Assembly (NCBI RefSeq): GCF_002968015.1
Contig: NZ_PUIP01000006.1
Coordinates: 248,001 to 312,000, forward strand
Direction: 5' to 3'
Length of the DNA stretch: 64,000 bases
From: Massilia phosphatilytica
GTDB taxonomy: Bacteria > Pseudomonadota > Gammaproteobacteria > Burkholderiales > Burkholderiaceae_D
A program made the position numbers and the translations under genes. The notes under the pieces are model-generated. The model was not told where the DNA came from and ran no database searches. It saw nothing but the letters and a program-made list of their open reading frames with translations. Within the stretch, counting starts at the first letter, position 1, and every line of letters begins with the position of its first letter. Positions 1 to 6,730 of the stretch are shown here, in pieces.

Positions 1-1
1 G

Positions 2-217
2 CCGCTGCGCTTTCCCCGCCTCGCGGGGCTCGGTCCGCTCGTGCTGGGCATTTATGCGTCGCACTTCCTGTTCGTCGACCTGCTCGCGGGTCAGGATTCG
101 CCGCTGCGCGCCATCCCTGGCTGGGATATCATCGTCGTCGCCCTCGTCTTCGCGCTGTCGCTGACGCTGACGGGGTTGTTGTGGCGGTTTGCGCCCACGC
201 GCCGCCTCGTCGCATGA
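2..217 (+). CDS. C-terminal end of an acyltransferase-3-like membrane protein (5' truncated by window)
   Basis: Only the last 71 codons are inside the window, ending at the TGA at 215-217. They encode two hydrophobic stretches. The first holds an LGIYASHFLFVDLL segment, which resembles the late transmembrane helices of acyltransferase-3 (OafA/YrhL) proteins, where an IYxxH motif is common. The tail ends in a short basic cytoplasmic stretch. The next gene starts 16 bp downstream on the same strand. The family call rests on this one segment, so it is tentative; another polytopic membrane protein is possible. Confidence 0.5.
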   Translation, partial: PLRFPRLAGLGPLVLGIYASHFLFVDLLAGQDSPLRAIPGWDIIVVALVFALSLTLTGLLWRFAPTRRLVA

Positions 218-233
218 ATCGAGGAATCCAATC

Positions 234-545
234 ATGTACGGACTGATCGGCAAGATCCTTTGCACACCCGGCCAGCGCGACACGCTGACGGCCATCCTCG
301 CCCACGGCACGACTGGCATGCCGGGCTGCATCAGCTACGTCATCGCGCACGATGCCGCCGATCCGGACGCGATCTGGGTCACGGAGGTGTGGGACACCCA
401 GCGCAGCCACCAGGCATCGCTGGCGCTGCCCGCGGTGCAGGCCGCTATCGCGAAGGCGCGGCCCCTGATCGCCGGTTTCGGCGAGCGCTTCGAGACAAGG
501 CCCGTCGCCGGGCCGGGCCTGCCCGCGCCAAGGCTGCCCGACTGA
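234..545 (+). CDS. Antibiotic biosynthesis monooxygenase (ABM)-like small protein
   Basis: The product is 103 aa. It opens MYGLIGKILCTPGQRD and contains the MPGCISYVI and AIWVTEVWD segments typical of dimeric alpha/beta-barrel ABM proteins (YgiN-like putative quinol monooxygenases): a beta strand, an early helix, then an x-Y-x-V strand and a V-x-E-V-W strand. Length fits the family (95-110 aa). The ATG at 234 is chosen because GAGGA lies at 221-225; upstream in-frame starts would overlap the preceding gene. ABM members act on small aromatics or quinones without metal. The substrate cannot be told from sequence. Confidence 0.8.
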   Translation: MYGLIGKILCTPGQRDTLTAILAHGTTGMPGCISYVIAHDAADPDAIWVTEVWDTQRSHQASLALPAVQAAIAKARPLIAGFGERFETRPVAGPGLPAPRLPD

Positions 546-604
546 CCGGGCATGCCGCACGCTAACGGACGACCGCTGTCGCCCATCTGCGCTACCATCG
601 TCCC

Positions 605-1276
605 ATGTGTGGACGATTTGACCAAAGCCAGACCGCGCGCCATTACGCCAACCTGATCGGCTGGACCGATGCCGTGTTCGACAGCGAGTCGAGACCGACA
701 CCGAATGCGGCGCCGGGCACCTACCGGCCCGTCATGCATGTGCAGGACGGCGAGCATCGCGTGGACGACGTGTTCTGGAGTTACCGCGCGAAATGGGCCG
801 AAGGCAAAGTGCCCATCGTCATCAATGCACGGCTGGAAAAGCTGGCCAACCGCTACTGGTCGCGGCTCGTCAAGAACGGACGCGGCATCGTGCCGGCCGA
901 GGGCTGGTACGAGTGGACGGGAGAAAAGGGCCACAAGCAGCCGTGGCACATCCATCGCAAGGACCATGCGCCCCTGTTCATGCTGGCCGTCGCCAACTTC
1001 GGCCCGTTCGAGGAAAACCGCGCCGAGGCGGGCTTCGTCATCGTCACGGACGACGCGTCCGGCGGCATGCTGGACATCCACGACCGCCGTCCCGTCGTGC
1101 TGGGCGCGGAAGACGCGAAACTGTGGCTCGATCCGGACCTGTCGCCCCAGCAGGCCATCGAACTGGCACGCCACGCGGCCGTCCCGACCGATGCCTTCGA
1201 ATGGTACAAGGTCAGCACGGCCGTGAACCGGGCCGGGGCGGACGGGCCCGAGATTACCCGCCCGCTGGGCGATTGA
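605..1276 (+). CDS. yedK: SOS response-associated peptidase, YedK/HMCES family
   Basis: The product is 223 aa and begins MCGRFDQ, so Cys2 becomes the N-terminal nucleophile after Met removal. In this family that Cys forms a thiazolidine crosslink with abasic sites in single-stranded DNA. The conserved INARLE (Asn, Arg), RGIVPAEGWYEW (active-site Glu) and late D-I-H-D-R (active-site His) blocks are all present, and length matches the family (about 220 aa). The protein acts in the cytoplasm at stalled forks. The start is fixed by the need for Cys at position 2. No LexA box is obvious in the 59-bp upstream gap. Confidence 0.95.
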   Translation: MCGRFDQSQTARHYANLIGWTDAVFDSESRPTPNAAPGTYRPVMHVQDGEHRVDDVFWSYRAKWAEGKVPIVINARLEKLANRYWSRLVKNGRGIVPAEGWYEWTGEKGHKQPWHIHRKDHAPLFMLAVANFGPFEENRAEAGFVIVTDDASGGMLDIHDRRPVVLGAEDAKLWLDPDLSPQQAIELARHAAVPTDAFEWYKVSTAVNRAGADGPEITRPLGD

Positions 1277-1441
1277 CGCAGGTTTCCATTCCACAATCAA
1301 CGACAGCGAATCGGCTTCGAAACGAAGGCTGAGAACCGCTGTTGCGCACTCCGTTATGAGCTAGGTCGTGTTGAACGTCGCAACCAAGCGCGGCGATCGA
1401 TGGTCATACGAGACCGCAAGACATGACGAAAGGGTTGCGCA

Positions 1442-1813
1442 ATGGGTGACTACCTGAGGATCCAAGAAATGTTGAAGGAAGGCGAAGCCTATGCCGGCCT
1501 GATACTCGGCAAGAACGGCGAGTCCGACTACCACCTCGTGCTGCTGGCGGACGAAGCGTCCGACGTCAGTTGGCCGGCTGCGCGCGAATGGGCTGCCGCG
1601 CAGCAGGGCGAACTGCCGACGCGGCGCGAACTCGCCCTGCTGTTCGCGAACCTGCGCGAACGCTTCGACCGCGTGTGGTACTGGTCGAACGAGCACCACG
1701 ACACACGGCCGCAACTGGTCTGGGGGCAGAATTTTGCCAGCGGCATCCAGACCGTGTATGGCCGTCCGTTCCGCGGGCATGCCCGTGCAATCCGGCGCAT
1801 CGAGGCCGGATGA
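1442..1813 (+). CDS. DUF1566/Lcl-like domain protein
   Basis: The product is 123 aa and lacks a signal peptide. Middle and C-terminal blocks (AAREWAAAQQGELPTRREL, then VWYWSNE, then the aromatic GxNF region and a final RAIRRI strand) match the pattern of DUF1566 domains, which share a C-type-lectin/FGE-like fold and occur in phage and surface proteins. A weak GAAAGGG lies upstream of the ATG at 1442. The gene stands alone between yedK and a convergent peptidase. Its function is unknown; the DUF1566 assignment is from pattern recognition only. Confidence 0.65.
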   Translation: MGDYLRIQEMLKEGEAYAGLILGKNGESDYHLVLLADEASDVSWPAAREWAAAQQGELPTRRELALLFANLRERFDRVWYWSNEHHDTRPQLVWGQNFASGIQTVYGRPFRGHARAIRRIEAG

Positions 1814-1853
1814 CGTAGGCGGCAGGCGGCATGCCGTCTGCCGCGGCGACTGA

Positions 1854-3299
1854 TTACTTGGCCGCCTTCGCCTCGGTAAAGGCGTTGGCGCGTCCGATCG
1901 GCTGGTCCATGTTGGCCAGGAACCAGGCCGTCGTCGCCATGACGGCGGCGTGGCGACGCAGGTTTTCCGGGTTCACCTTATCGAAGGTATCGGCGGGGGT
2001 ATGGTGATAATTGAAATAATCGGCAGAATCGATCAAGGGCTCGAAGCTCGGCACGCCCGAGTCTTCGAGGTCGTGCAGGTCGCCCGCGCCGACGACGTCG
2101 TCACGGCGGAATGCGCCCGCGCCCATCGGATACAGCGCAGCTTGCAGCGGCGCCAGCAGCTTCGCGCCGGCCAGGCTGATGCCCGCGTGCACGCCGAACG
2201 GGCGGCCCGAACCGCCGTCATCCTCGTACGCCGCGAAATGCTTCCCGACGAGCTTCTTGTTGACGGCGTCGTACGTGTGCCCGCCGCGGCCGCCGTTCTC
2301 CTCGTTCATCCAGGCCACGACGCGGATCGTGCGGCGCCCGTGATAACCCAGCGTGCGCAAGGTGTTGATCACTTCCATCGCGCTGACGACGCCGGAAGCG
2401 TCGTCGTTCGCGCCGGTGGCCAGGTCCCAGGAATCCAGGTGGCCCGACACGAGCACGATCTCGTCGGCCTTGTCCGTGCCCGGCCAGTCGGCGATCACGT
2501 TGTAGCTGTCGGCGTCCGGCAGGATTTGCGGCGTCAGGGTCAGGTGCATGGTGACGGGGCCGCGCTTCGAGAGGCGCGCGATCAGCAGGGAGTCTTCGAT
2601 CGTGACCGCCGCCGCCGGGATGCGGGCGTCGTCGTTCAGCAGCGTCGCGCCCGTGTGCGGGATGCGGTACGCGGCACCGCCGACGGCGCGCACGAGGGCA
2701 GCTGCGGCGCCCATTTCGGCCGCCATGCGCGGGCCAACCCCGCGGAACGCGACCGCCTGGCCATACGCGGTGCCGGCCAGGCCGCGGTCCGCCATGTTCT
2801 GGTCGAACGGCACGTCGAACAGGACGATGCGGCCTTTCACCTCGGCCGCGCGCGCCTTCAGTTCCTCGAAGGTGCGCACGACGATCACCGGCGCCGTGAT
2901 GCCGGCGGCCGGGGTTGCGCCCGATCCGCCCAGCGCGGTCAGCACGATCTTCTGCGTGACGCCGGCCGGACGGCCCTGGTAGTCGACGAGCGCCCCCTTC
3001 TCTTCGCCGCGCACCCAGTGCGGCACCTTGATCGGCTGCAGCGTGACCTTGGCGCCCAGCTTGCGCAATTCGTCGGCCACCTGCGTCACGGCGGCGGCGG
3101 CACCGGGCGAGCCCGACAGGCGCGGGCCGACGAGGTCCGTCAGGTCTTCCAGGCGCTGGTAGGCGTAATCGCTCTGCAATGCCGTGTCGCGCACCTTGGC
3201 GAGCGCGGCCGGATCATTGCCGGGAGTGGCGGCGTTCGCGGTACTGCCCAGCAGGCAGGCGGCGATCAGGCTCAAGGTGGGGAGACGGAGGCGATTCAT
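1854..3299 (-). CDS. Secreted M28-family zinc aminopeptidase
   Basis: The product is 481 aa. The N-terminal 22 residues form a Sec signal peptide ending ANA-A. A PA-like insert occupies roughly residues 130-250. The M28 co-catalytic zinc core follows: GHLDSWDLATGANDDASG supplies a ligand His and bridging Asp, NEENGG the catalytic Glu and a ligand Glu, EDDGG a ligand Asp, and YHHTPADT the last ligand His. Such enzymes trim N-terminal residues from peptides in the periplasm or outside the cell. The ATG at 3299 is preferred over more upstream starts because it gives the signal peptide and is preceded by AAAGGA. It lies downstream of the phosphoesterase on the same strand with a 103-bp gap that could hold its own promoter. 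Confidence 0.93.
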   Translation of the reverse strand: MNRLRLPTLSLIAACLLGSTANAATPGNDPAALAKVRDTALQSDYAYQRLEDLTDLVGPRLSGSPGAAAAVTQVADELRKLGAKVTLQPIKVPHWVRGEEKGALVDYQGRPAGVTQKIVLTALGGSGATPAAGITAPVIVVRTFEELKARAAEVKGRIVLFDVPFDQNMADRGLAGTAYGQAVAFRGVGPRMAAEMGAAAALVRAVGGAAYRIPHTGATLLNDDARIPAAAVTIEDSLLIARLSKRGPVTMHLTLTPQILPDADSYNVIADWPGTDKADEIVLVSGHLDSWDLATGANDDASGVVSAMEVINTLRTLGYHGRRTIRVVAWMNEENGGRGGHTYDAVNKKLVGKHFAAYEDDGGSGRPFGVHAGISLAGAKLLAPLQAALYPMGAGAFRRDDVVGAGDLHDLEDSGVPSFEPLIDSADYFNYHHTPADTFDKVNPENLRRHAAVMATTAWFLANMDQPIGRANAFTEAKAAK

Positions 3300-3402
3300 G
3301 CTGGCAATCCTTTGGTCGGTGGAAAAACCAAAACGATAACGCATCCGATTGTTTTTGGGGAAATATATTGGCGTACATATACCGAAGCACCGCCGGCGTG
3401 CG

Positions 3403-4545
3403 TCACGCCCGGCCGGGCACGAGGCGCACGAGCGTGATCTCGGACGGCGCACCGAAACGCTTCGGCGGTCCCCAGTACCCGGTGCCGCGGCTCGTGTACA
3501 CCCACAGCGAGCGCACGCGGTTCAGGCCGGCAACGAACGGTTGCTGCAGCGGGACGAACAAATTCCAGGGGAAGAATTGGCCGCCATGGGTATGGCCGGA
3601 CAATTGCAGGTCGAAACCTGCGTCGGCCGCAGCGGGCGCGCTGCGCGGCTGGTGGGCCAGCAGGATACGCACGGCCACGTCGTCCGGCGCGCCGGCGGCC
3701 GCGAGGTGCGGGTCGCTCTTGTGGGCGGGGTTGAAATGCTGTGCCGTGTAATCCGTGACGCCGGCAATCATGAGTTTTGCGCCGCCCCGGCGCCGGATCA
3801 CGTGCTCGTTCAACAGTACGCGCAAGCCAAGGCGCCGCACCTCGGCCACCCATTGCTCGGCGCCCGAATAGTATTCATGGTTGCCGGTGACGAAGAACGT
3901 ACCGTCCGGCGCGGACAGGCGCGCCAGCGGTGCCGTGTGCATGGCCAGGCGCTGCACGCTGCCGTCGACGAGGTCACCCGTGATGGCGATGGCGTCCGGC
4001 TTCAATGCGTTGACCTTCGTGACGATGGCGTTCAAATACGGCCGGCGGATGGTCGGGCCCACGTGGATGTCGGAGATCTGCGCGATCGAATAACCGTGCA
4101 GGTCTTCCGGCAAGCCGTCGATCGGCACCTCGACCTTGACGACGCGCGCCACGCGGCGGGCGTTGACGAAGCCGACGACAGAAACGGCCAGCGCGAGCAG
4201 CGGTACCGCGACGGCGCTGTCGTGCGTAAAGCCGGGACCGCCCGCGCCGCCCAGCGCCAGGGCAAGGAGCACGAGGTCGCGCAGCAAGGTCAGTACGAAC
4301 AGCGAAGAAAACAGGCCCATCGCGAGCAGGCCGGCCCACGTCAGCGGTTCGGACCAGCGCGTGCGGCGCAGGCTCGGCGCGACGAGGCCGATGCGCACGA
4401 GCGCGGCCGACACGGCGAGAAGCACCGCCCCTGCCAGCATGCCGATCACACCGGCGCCCAGCGCGGGCAACAGCCGCAGGCCGATGTATGCGTGCAACAG
4501 CACGAGAATGGCAAGAATGGAAACGAAGGAACGCCGGCGCGCCAT
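3403..4545 (-). CDS. Membrane-anchored metallophosphoesterase (YkuE-like)
   Basis: The product is 380 aa. The first ~150 residues contain four hydrophobic segments. The calcineurin-like phosphoesterase domain follows with every metal motif in order: SDIHVG, GDLVDG, GNHEYY, LAHQP and SGHTHGGQ. This arrangement (transmembrane N-terminus, cytoplasmic or peripheral phosphoesterase) is that of YkuE/YaeI-type proteins, some of which hydrolyse lipid-linked phosphodiesters. The substrate here is unknown. It is the first gene of a two-gene minus-strand unit with the M28 peptidase, and it is divergent from the glycine-zipper gene at 4750. Confidence 0.93.
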   Translation of the reverse strand: MARRRSFVSILAILVLLHAYIGLRLLPALGAGVIGMLAGAVLLAVSAALVRIGLVAPSLRRTRWSEPLTWAGLLAMGLFSSLFVLTLLRDLVLLALALGGAGGPGFTHDSAVAVPLLALAVSVVGFVNARRVARVVKVEVPIDGLPEDLHGYSIAQISDIHVGPTIRRPYLNAIVTKVNALKPDAIAITGDLVDGSVQRLAMHTAPLARLSAPDGTFFVTGNHEYYSGAEQWVAEVRRLGLRVLLNEHVIRRRGGAKLMIAGVTDYTAQHFNPAHKSDPHLAAAGAPDDVAVRILLAHQPRSAPAAADAGFDLQLSGHTHGGQFFPWNLFVPLQQPFVAGLNRVRSLWVYTSRGTGYWGPPKRFGAPSEITLVRLVPGRA

Positions 4546-4635
4546 GGTGGGCTCGTACAGTCGATAACCCCACTAAGATGGGGCAGCCTGCGGCAACTGC
4601 AAGGGCGCGTGTAACCGATGTTACCGGCGCGAATG

Positions 4636-4689
4636 CAGATGTAAGAATCTGTATTAACGCGTGGCAGCATACACCAATGTATCTATGAT
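4636..4689 (+). promoter_or_regulatory. Candidate activator site plus -10 upstream of the glycine-zipper gene
   Basis: A 23-base element at 4636-4658 (CAGATGTAAGAA, one base, CTG, then T and AAC positions) recurs almost unchanged at 27285-27307, upstream of another exported glycine/aromatic-rich protein. In both places exactly 25 bases separate the element from a -10-like hexamer (TATGAT at 4684-4689 here). No good -35 is present, which fits an activator-dependent promoter. A separate perfect inverted repeat, GTAAC-CGAT-GTTAC, lies just upstream at 4611-4624. The factor is unknown. Confidence 0.5.
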
Positions 4690-4749
4690 GATTGCATGCC
4701 TGGCGTTGTTGTGATCATCCCGATCCCCGTTGAGGCGCAAGGAACAACC

Positions 4750-5238
4750 ATGTTGAATAAAAAATGCATTGGTGCCATGCTCCTGGCCGCAGCTGCCGTG
4801 TCCACCTCGGCAATGGCTGACGATCGGGGTGTGAACACCGTCGTGGGTGCACTGGCCGGCGCCGCCATCGGCGGCAGCGTGGGCGGCCGCGACGGCGCGT
4901 TCGTCGGGGGTGCGATCGGCGCCGCGGTCGGCAATTCCGTCCGCACCAACGACGACTATTATTACCGCAACCGCGGCTACGCCTACTCGGGCGGCTATTC
5001 GAACGGCTATTCTGGCGGCTATTACCAGTCGGCACCGGCCTACGTGGAATCCCGTCCGGTCTACGTGGAATCACGCCCTGTCTATGTGCAACCGCGTCCG
5101 GTCTATGTGGAATCGCGTCCGGTGTACGTCGAACGGGGCCGCGGCTACGACCACGACCGCGGCTGGCATCGCGGCTGGGACCGCGACCACGACCGCGGCG
5201 ACTGGGACCGCGGCCACGACCGTGGCTGGCGCCGCTGA
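4750..5238 (+). CDS. Exported glycine-zipper protein with tandem VYVESRP repeats
   Basis: The product is 162 aa. A signal peptide ends at AMA-DD near residue 20. A glycine-zipper pair follows (GALAGAAIGGSVGG and AFVGGAIGAAVGN), as in outer-membrane-associated glycine-zipper 2TM proteins. Next come a Tyr/Gly-rich stretch, about five tandem copies of a V-Y-V-E-S-R-P unit (residues ~96-130), and a His/Arg/Asp/Trp-rich tail (DHDRGW repeats). The ATG at 4750 is chosen for the signal peptide and an AAGGA nearby. It is probably periplasmic or in the outer membrane, with a structural or stress role. The repeats are low complexity and may vary between strains. Confidence 0.85.
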   Translation: MLNKKCIGAMLLAAAAVSTSAMADDRGVNTVVGALAGAAIGGSVGGRDGAFVGGAIGAAVGNSVRTNDDYYYRNRGYAYSGGYSNGYSGGYYQSAPAYVESRPVYVESRPVYVQPRPVYVESRPVYVERGRGYDHDRGWHRGWDRDHDRGDWDRGHDRGWRR

Positions 5239-5255
5239 TCGCTGCATCAACCCTG

Positions 5256-5282
5256 AAAACCGCGCCTCGTGCGCGGTTTTTT
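5256..5282 (+). terminator. Rho-independent terminator, probably bidirectional
   Basis: A perfect 10-bp stem (AAAACCGCGC paired with GCGCGGTTTT) with a CTCGT loop ends in a T run. The mirrored A run on the other side lets it also stop transcription of the convergent minus-strand gene, whose stop codon lies at 5281-5283. Confidence 0.9.
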
Positions 5283-5676
5283 ATTGCGCGTTCGCGTGCA
5301 CCCCGGCAGGCGCGGCACCCAAGGCGCGGATATCCGCTTTCAACGCGAGCCACGTCCAGATGCCGCCGGCCAGGTCGACCAGGCCAAACAGCACGAGCAG
5401 CGGGCTGGCGAAGCCGAGAAGCACGAAGGCGACAAACGCGACGCACACGAGCGCACGCGTGTAGACCGACGCCTCCAGGAACGGCCGGTGCCGCGCGCCG
5501 ACCCACGCATAGATGCCGATATTGAAGCCGAGGACGCCGGCGACGCGGATCCACACCTCGGACGTGGCCGCGATCCCGAAGAGCGACAGCAGCGCATTCG
5601 GCGCCACGACCAGCACGGTCGTGACGGCGAACACGTAGACAGCGAACACCCGGGCACTGAATGTGGCTTTGGACAT
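5281..5676 (-). CDS. Small four-helix membrane protein, function unknown
   Basis: The product is 131 aa with about four hydrophobic helices: residues ~8-32, ~42-58, ~72-92 and ~95-115. Short charged loops lie between them, one reading ARHRPF. There is no catalytic motif, and I do not recognise the family. The architecture resembles small DoxX- or DUF4345-like integral membrane proteins. It is convergent with the glycine-zipper gene and divergent from the kinase at 5789, with 112 bp between the two starts. Confidence 0.72.
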   Translation of the reverse strand: MSKATFSARVFAVYVFAVTTVLVVAPNALLSLFGIAATSEVWIRVAGVLGFNIGIYAWVGARHRPFLEASVYTRALVCVAFVAFVLLGFASPLLVLFGLVDLAGGIWTWLALKADIRALGAAPAGVHANAQ

Positions 5677-5788
5677 GGCTTCCTCGATAAGTTGTTAGCA
5701 CGGCAATCTTGCCGACTTTAACATGCTTTCTCCCTCCCCCCGCTAGCCGTCCCCGAGGCGGCACCGAGCCGACCGCACGGGAGGACAC

Positions 5789-6730
5789 ATGGTCGAGGCA
5801 GGCGACATCATCACGTTGACGGCGGGCGCCTGGCGCCTGCAGGCGCCGCTGGGCGGGTCCAGCTACGGCCAGGTGTGGCGCGCCGCCTCCGTCGTGGACG
5901 GCACCCCGGCCGCGGTGAAACTCGTCAACCGCGCACAGATGGACCTGGCACTGCCACCGCAGCGCGACGTCTGGCGCGCGTGCTTCGAGGCCGAGATCGC
6001 CTTCCTGCGCGGCCTGCAGCCATGGGACCAGCGCCAGATCGTGCGCCTGCTCGACAGCGGCGAACACGACGGCCAGCCCGCGCTGGCGCTGGAACTGCTG
6101 GACGGCGACCTGGCCGCCCACGTGGCAACGCTGCGCAGCCGCGGCGACAGTCCCGGCGTCGACCGGGCGCTCGCGTGGACGGCACAAGTCAACACCGCGC
6201 TGGCGAAGGTCCATCAATACGGCTGGCGCTACCTGGACCTGAAGCCGGCCAACCTGCTCGTCGACGTGCGCAGCGGCACGCTCAAGCTCGCGGACTTCGG
6301 CACCAATCGCCCCCTGCAGGACAGCGCCGCGCACGCCTACGCCGGCACCGCGGCCTGGCAAGCGCCGGAACAATTCTTTCCCGATGACGCCGGCCGCTAC
6401 CGGACCGATGCGCGCACCGATTATTTCGCGCTCGGCGCCCTGCTCTACTGGCTCGTCACCGGCATCCCGCTGCGCTTTTGCGCCGCCTGCGCCGACGCGT
6501 ACCGGAGCCACGGCACCGTGGGCGCCGCCGCCCTGCGCGCACCCGCGATCCTCGCGCCGGACGAAGTCGCGCTGTTCGCCGGCCATGCCGCCGCGGACGA
6601 TGCACTGACGGCGCTGCTGCGCGCCCTGCTGGCAGCGCGTCCCGAAGCGCGGCCCCGCCATGCGCTCGAGATCAGCCGCCTGATCGCCCGCGCCGCGGCC
6701 GGCGTACACCGCGTGCGGAGCGCCGCATGA
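5789..6730 (+). CDS. Serine/threonine protein kinase
   Basis: The product is 313 aa, nearly all kinase domain. Visible are a G-loop variant (GGSSYGQVWRA), the ATP-anchoring Lys in AAVKLV, a catalytic loop YLDLKPANLLV, the metal-binding LADFGTN and the GTAAWQAPEQF activation-segment end. The HRD triplet is replaced by YLD but the catalytic Asp is retained. There is no transmembrane segment, so it is cytosolic. It is the first gene of the plus arm and overlaps the FtsW-family gene by ATGA, so the two are co-translated. By context it may phosphorylate the neighbouring FHA and cell-wall proteins (inference). Confidence 0.92.
   Translation: MVEAGDIITLTAGAWRLQAPLGGSSYGQVWRAASVVDGTPAAVKLVNRAQMDLALPPQRDVWRACFEAEIAFLRGLQPWDQRQIVRLLDSGEHDGQPALALELLDGDLAAHVATLRSRGDSPGVDRALAWTAQVNTALAKVHQYGWRYLDLKPANLLVDVRSGTLKLADFGTNRPLQDSAAHAYAGTAAWQAPEQFFPDDAGRYRTDARTDYFALGALLYWLVTGIPLRFCAACADAYRSHGTVGAAALRAPAILAPDEVALFAGHAAADDALTALLRALLAARPEARPRHALEISRLIARAAAGVHRVRSAA

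Noticed and set aside
3349..4614. Long open frame on the plus strand opposite the metallophosphoesterase
   Set aside because: Its translation is Arg/Gln/His-rich with no domain, and the minus strand holds a complete phosphoesterase with all motifs; it is a shadow of GC-rich coding.
5041..5230. Tandem DNA repeats as a CRISPR-like or mobile array
   Set aside because: The repeats are in frame within the glycine-zipper gene and encode VYVESRP and DHDRGW units; there are no unique spacers.
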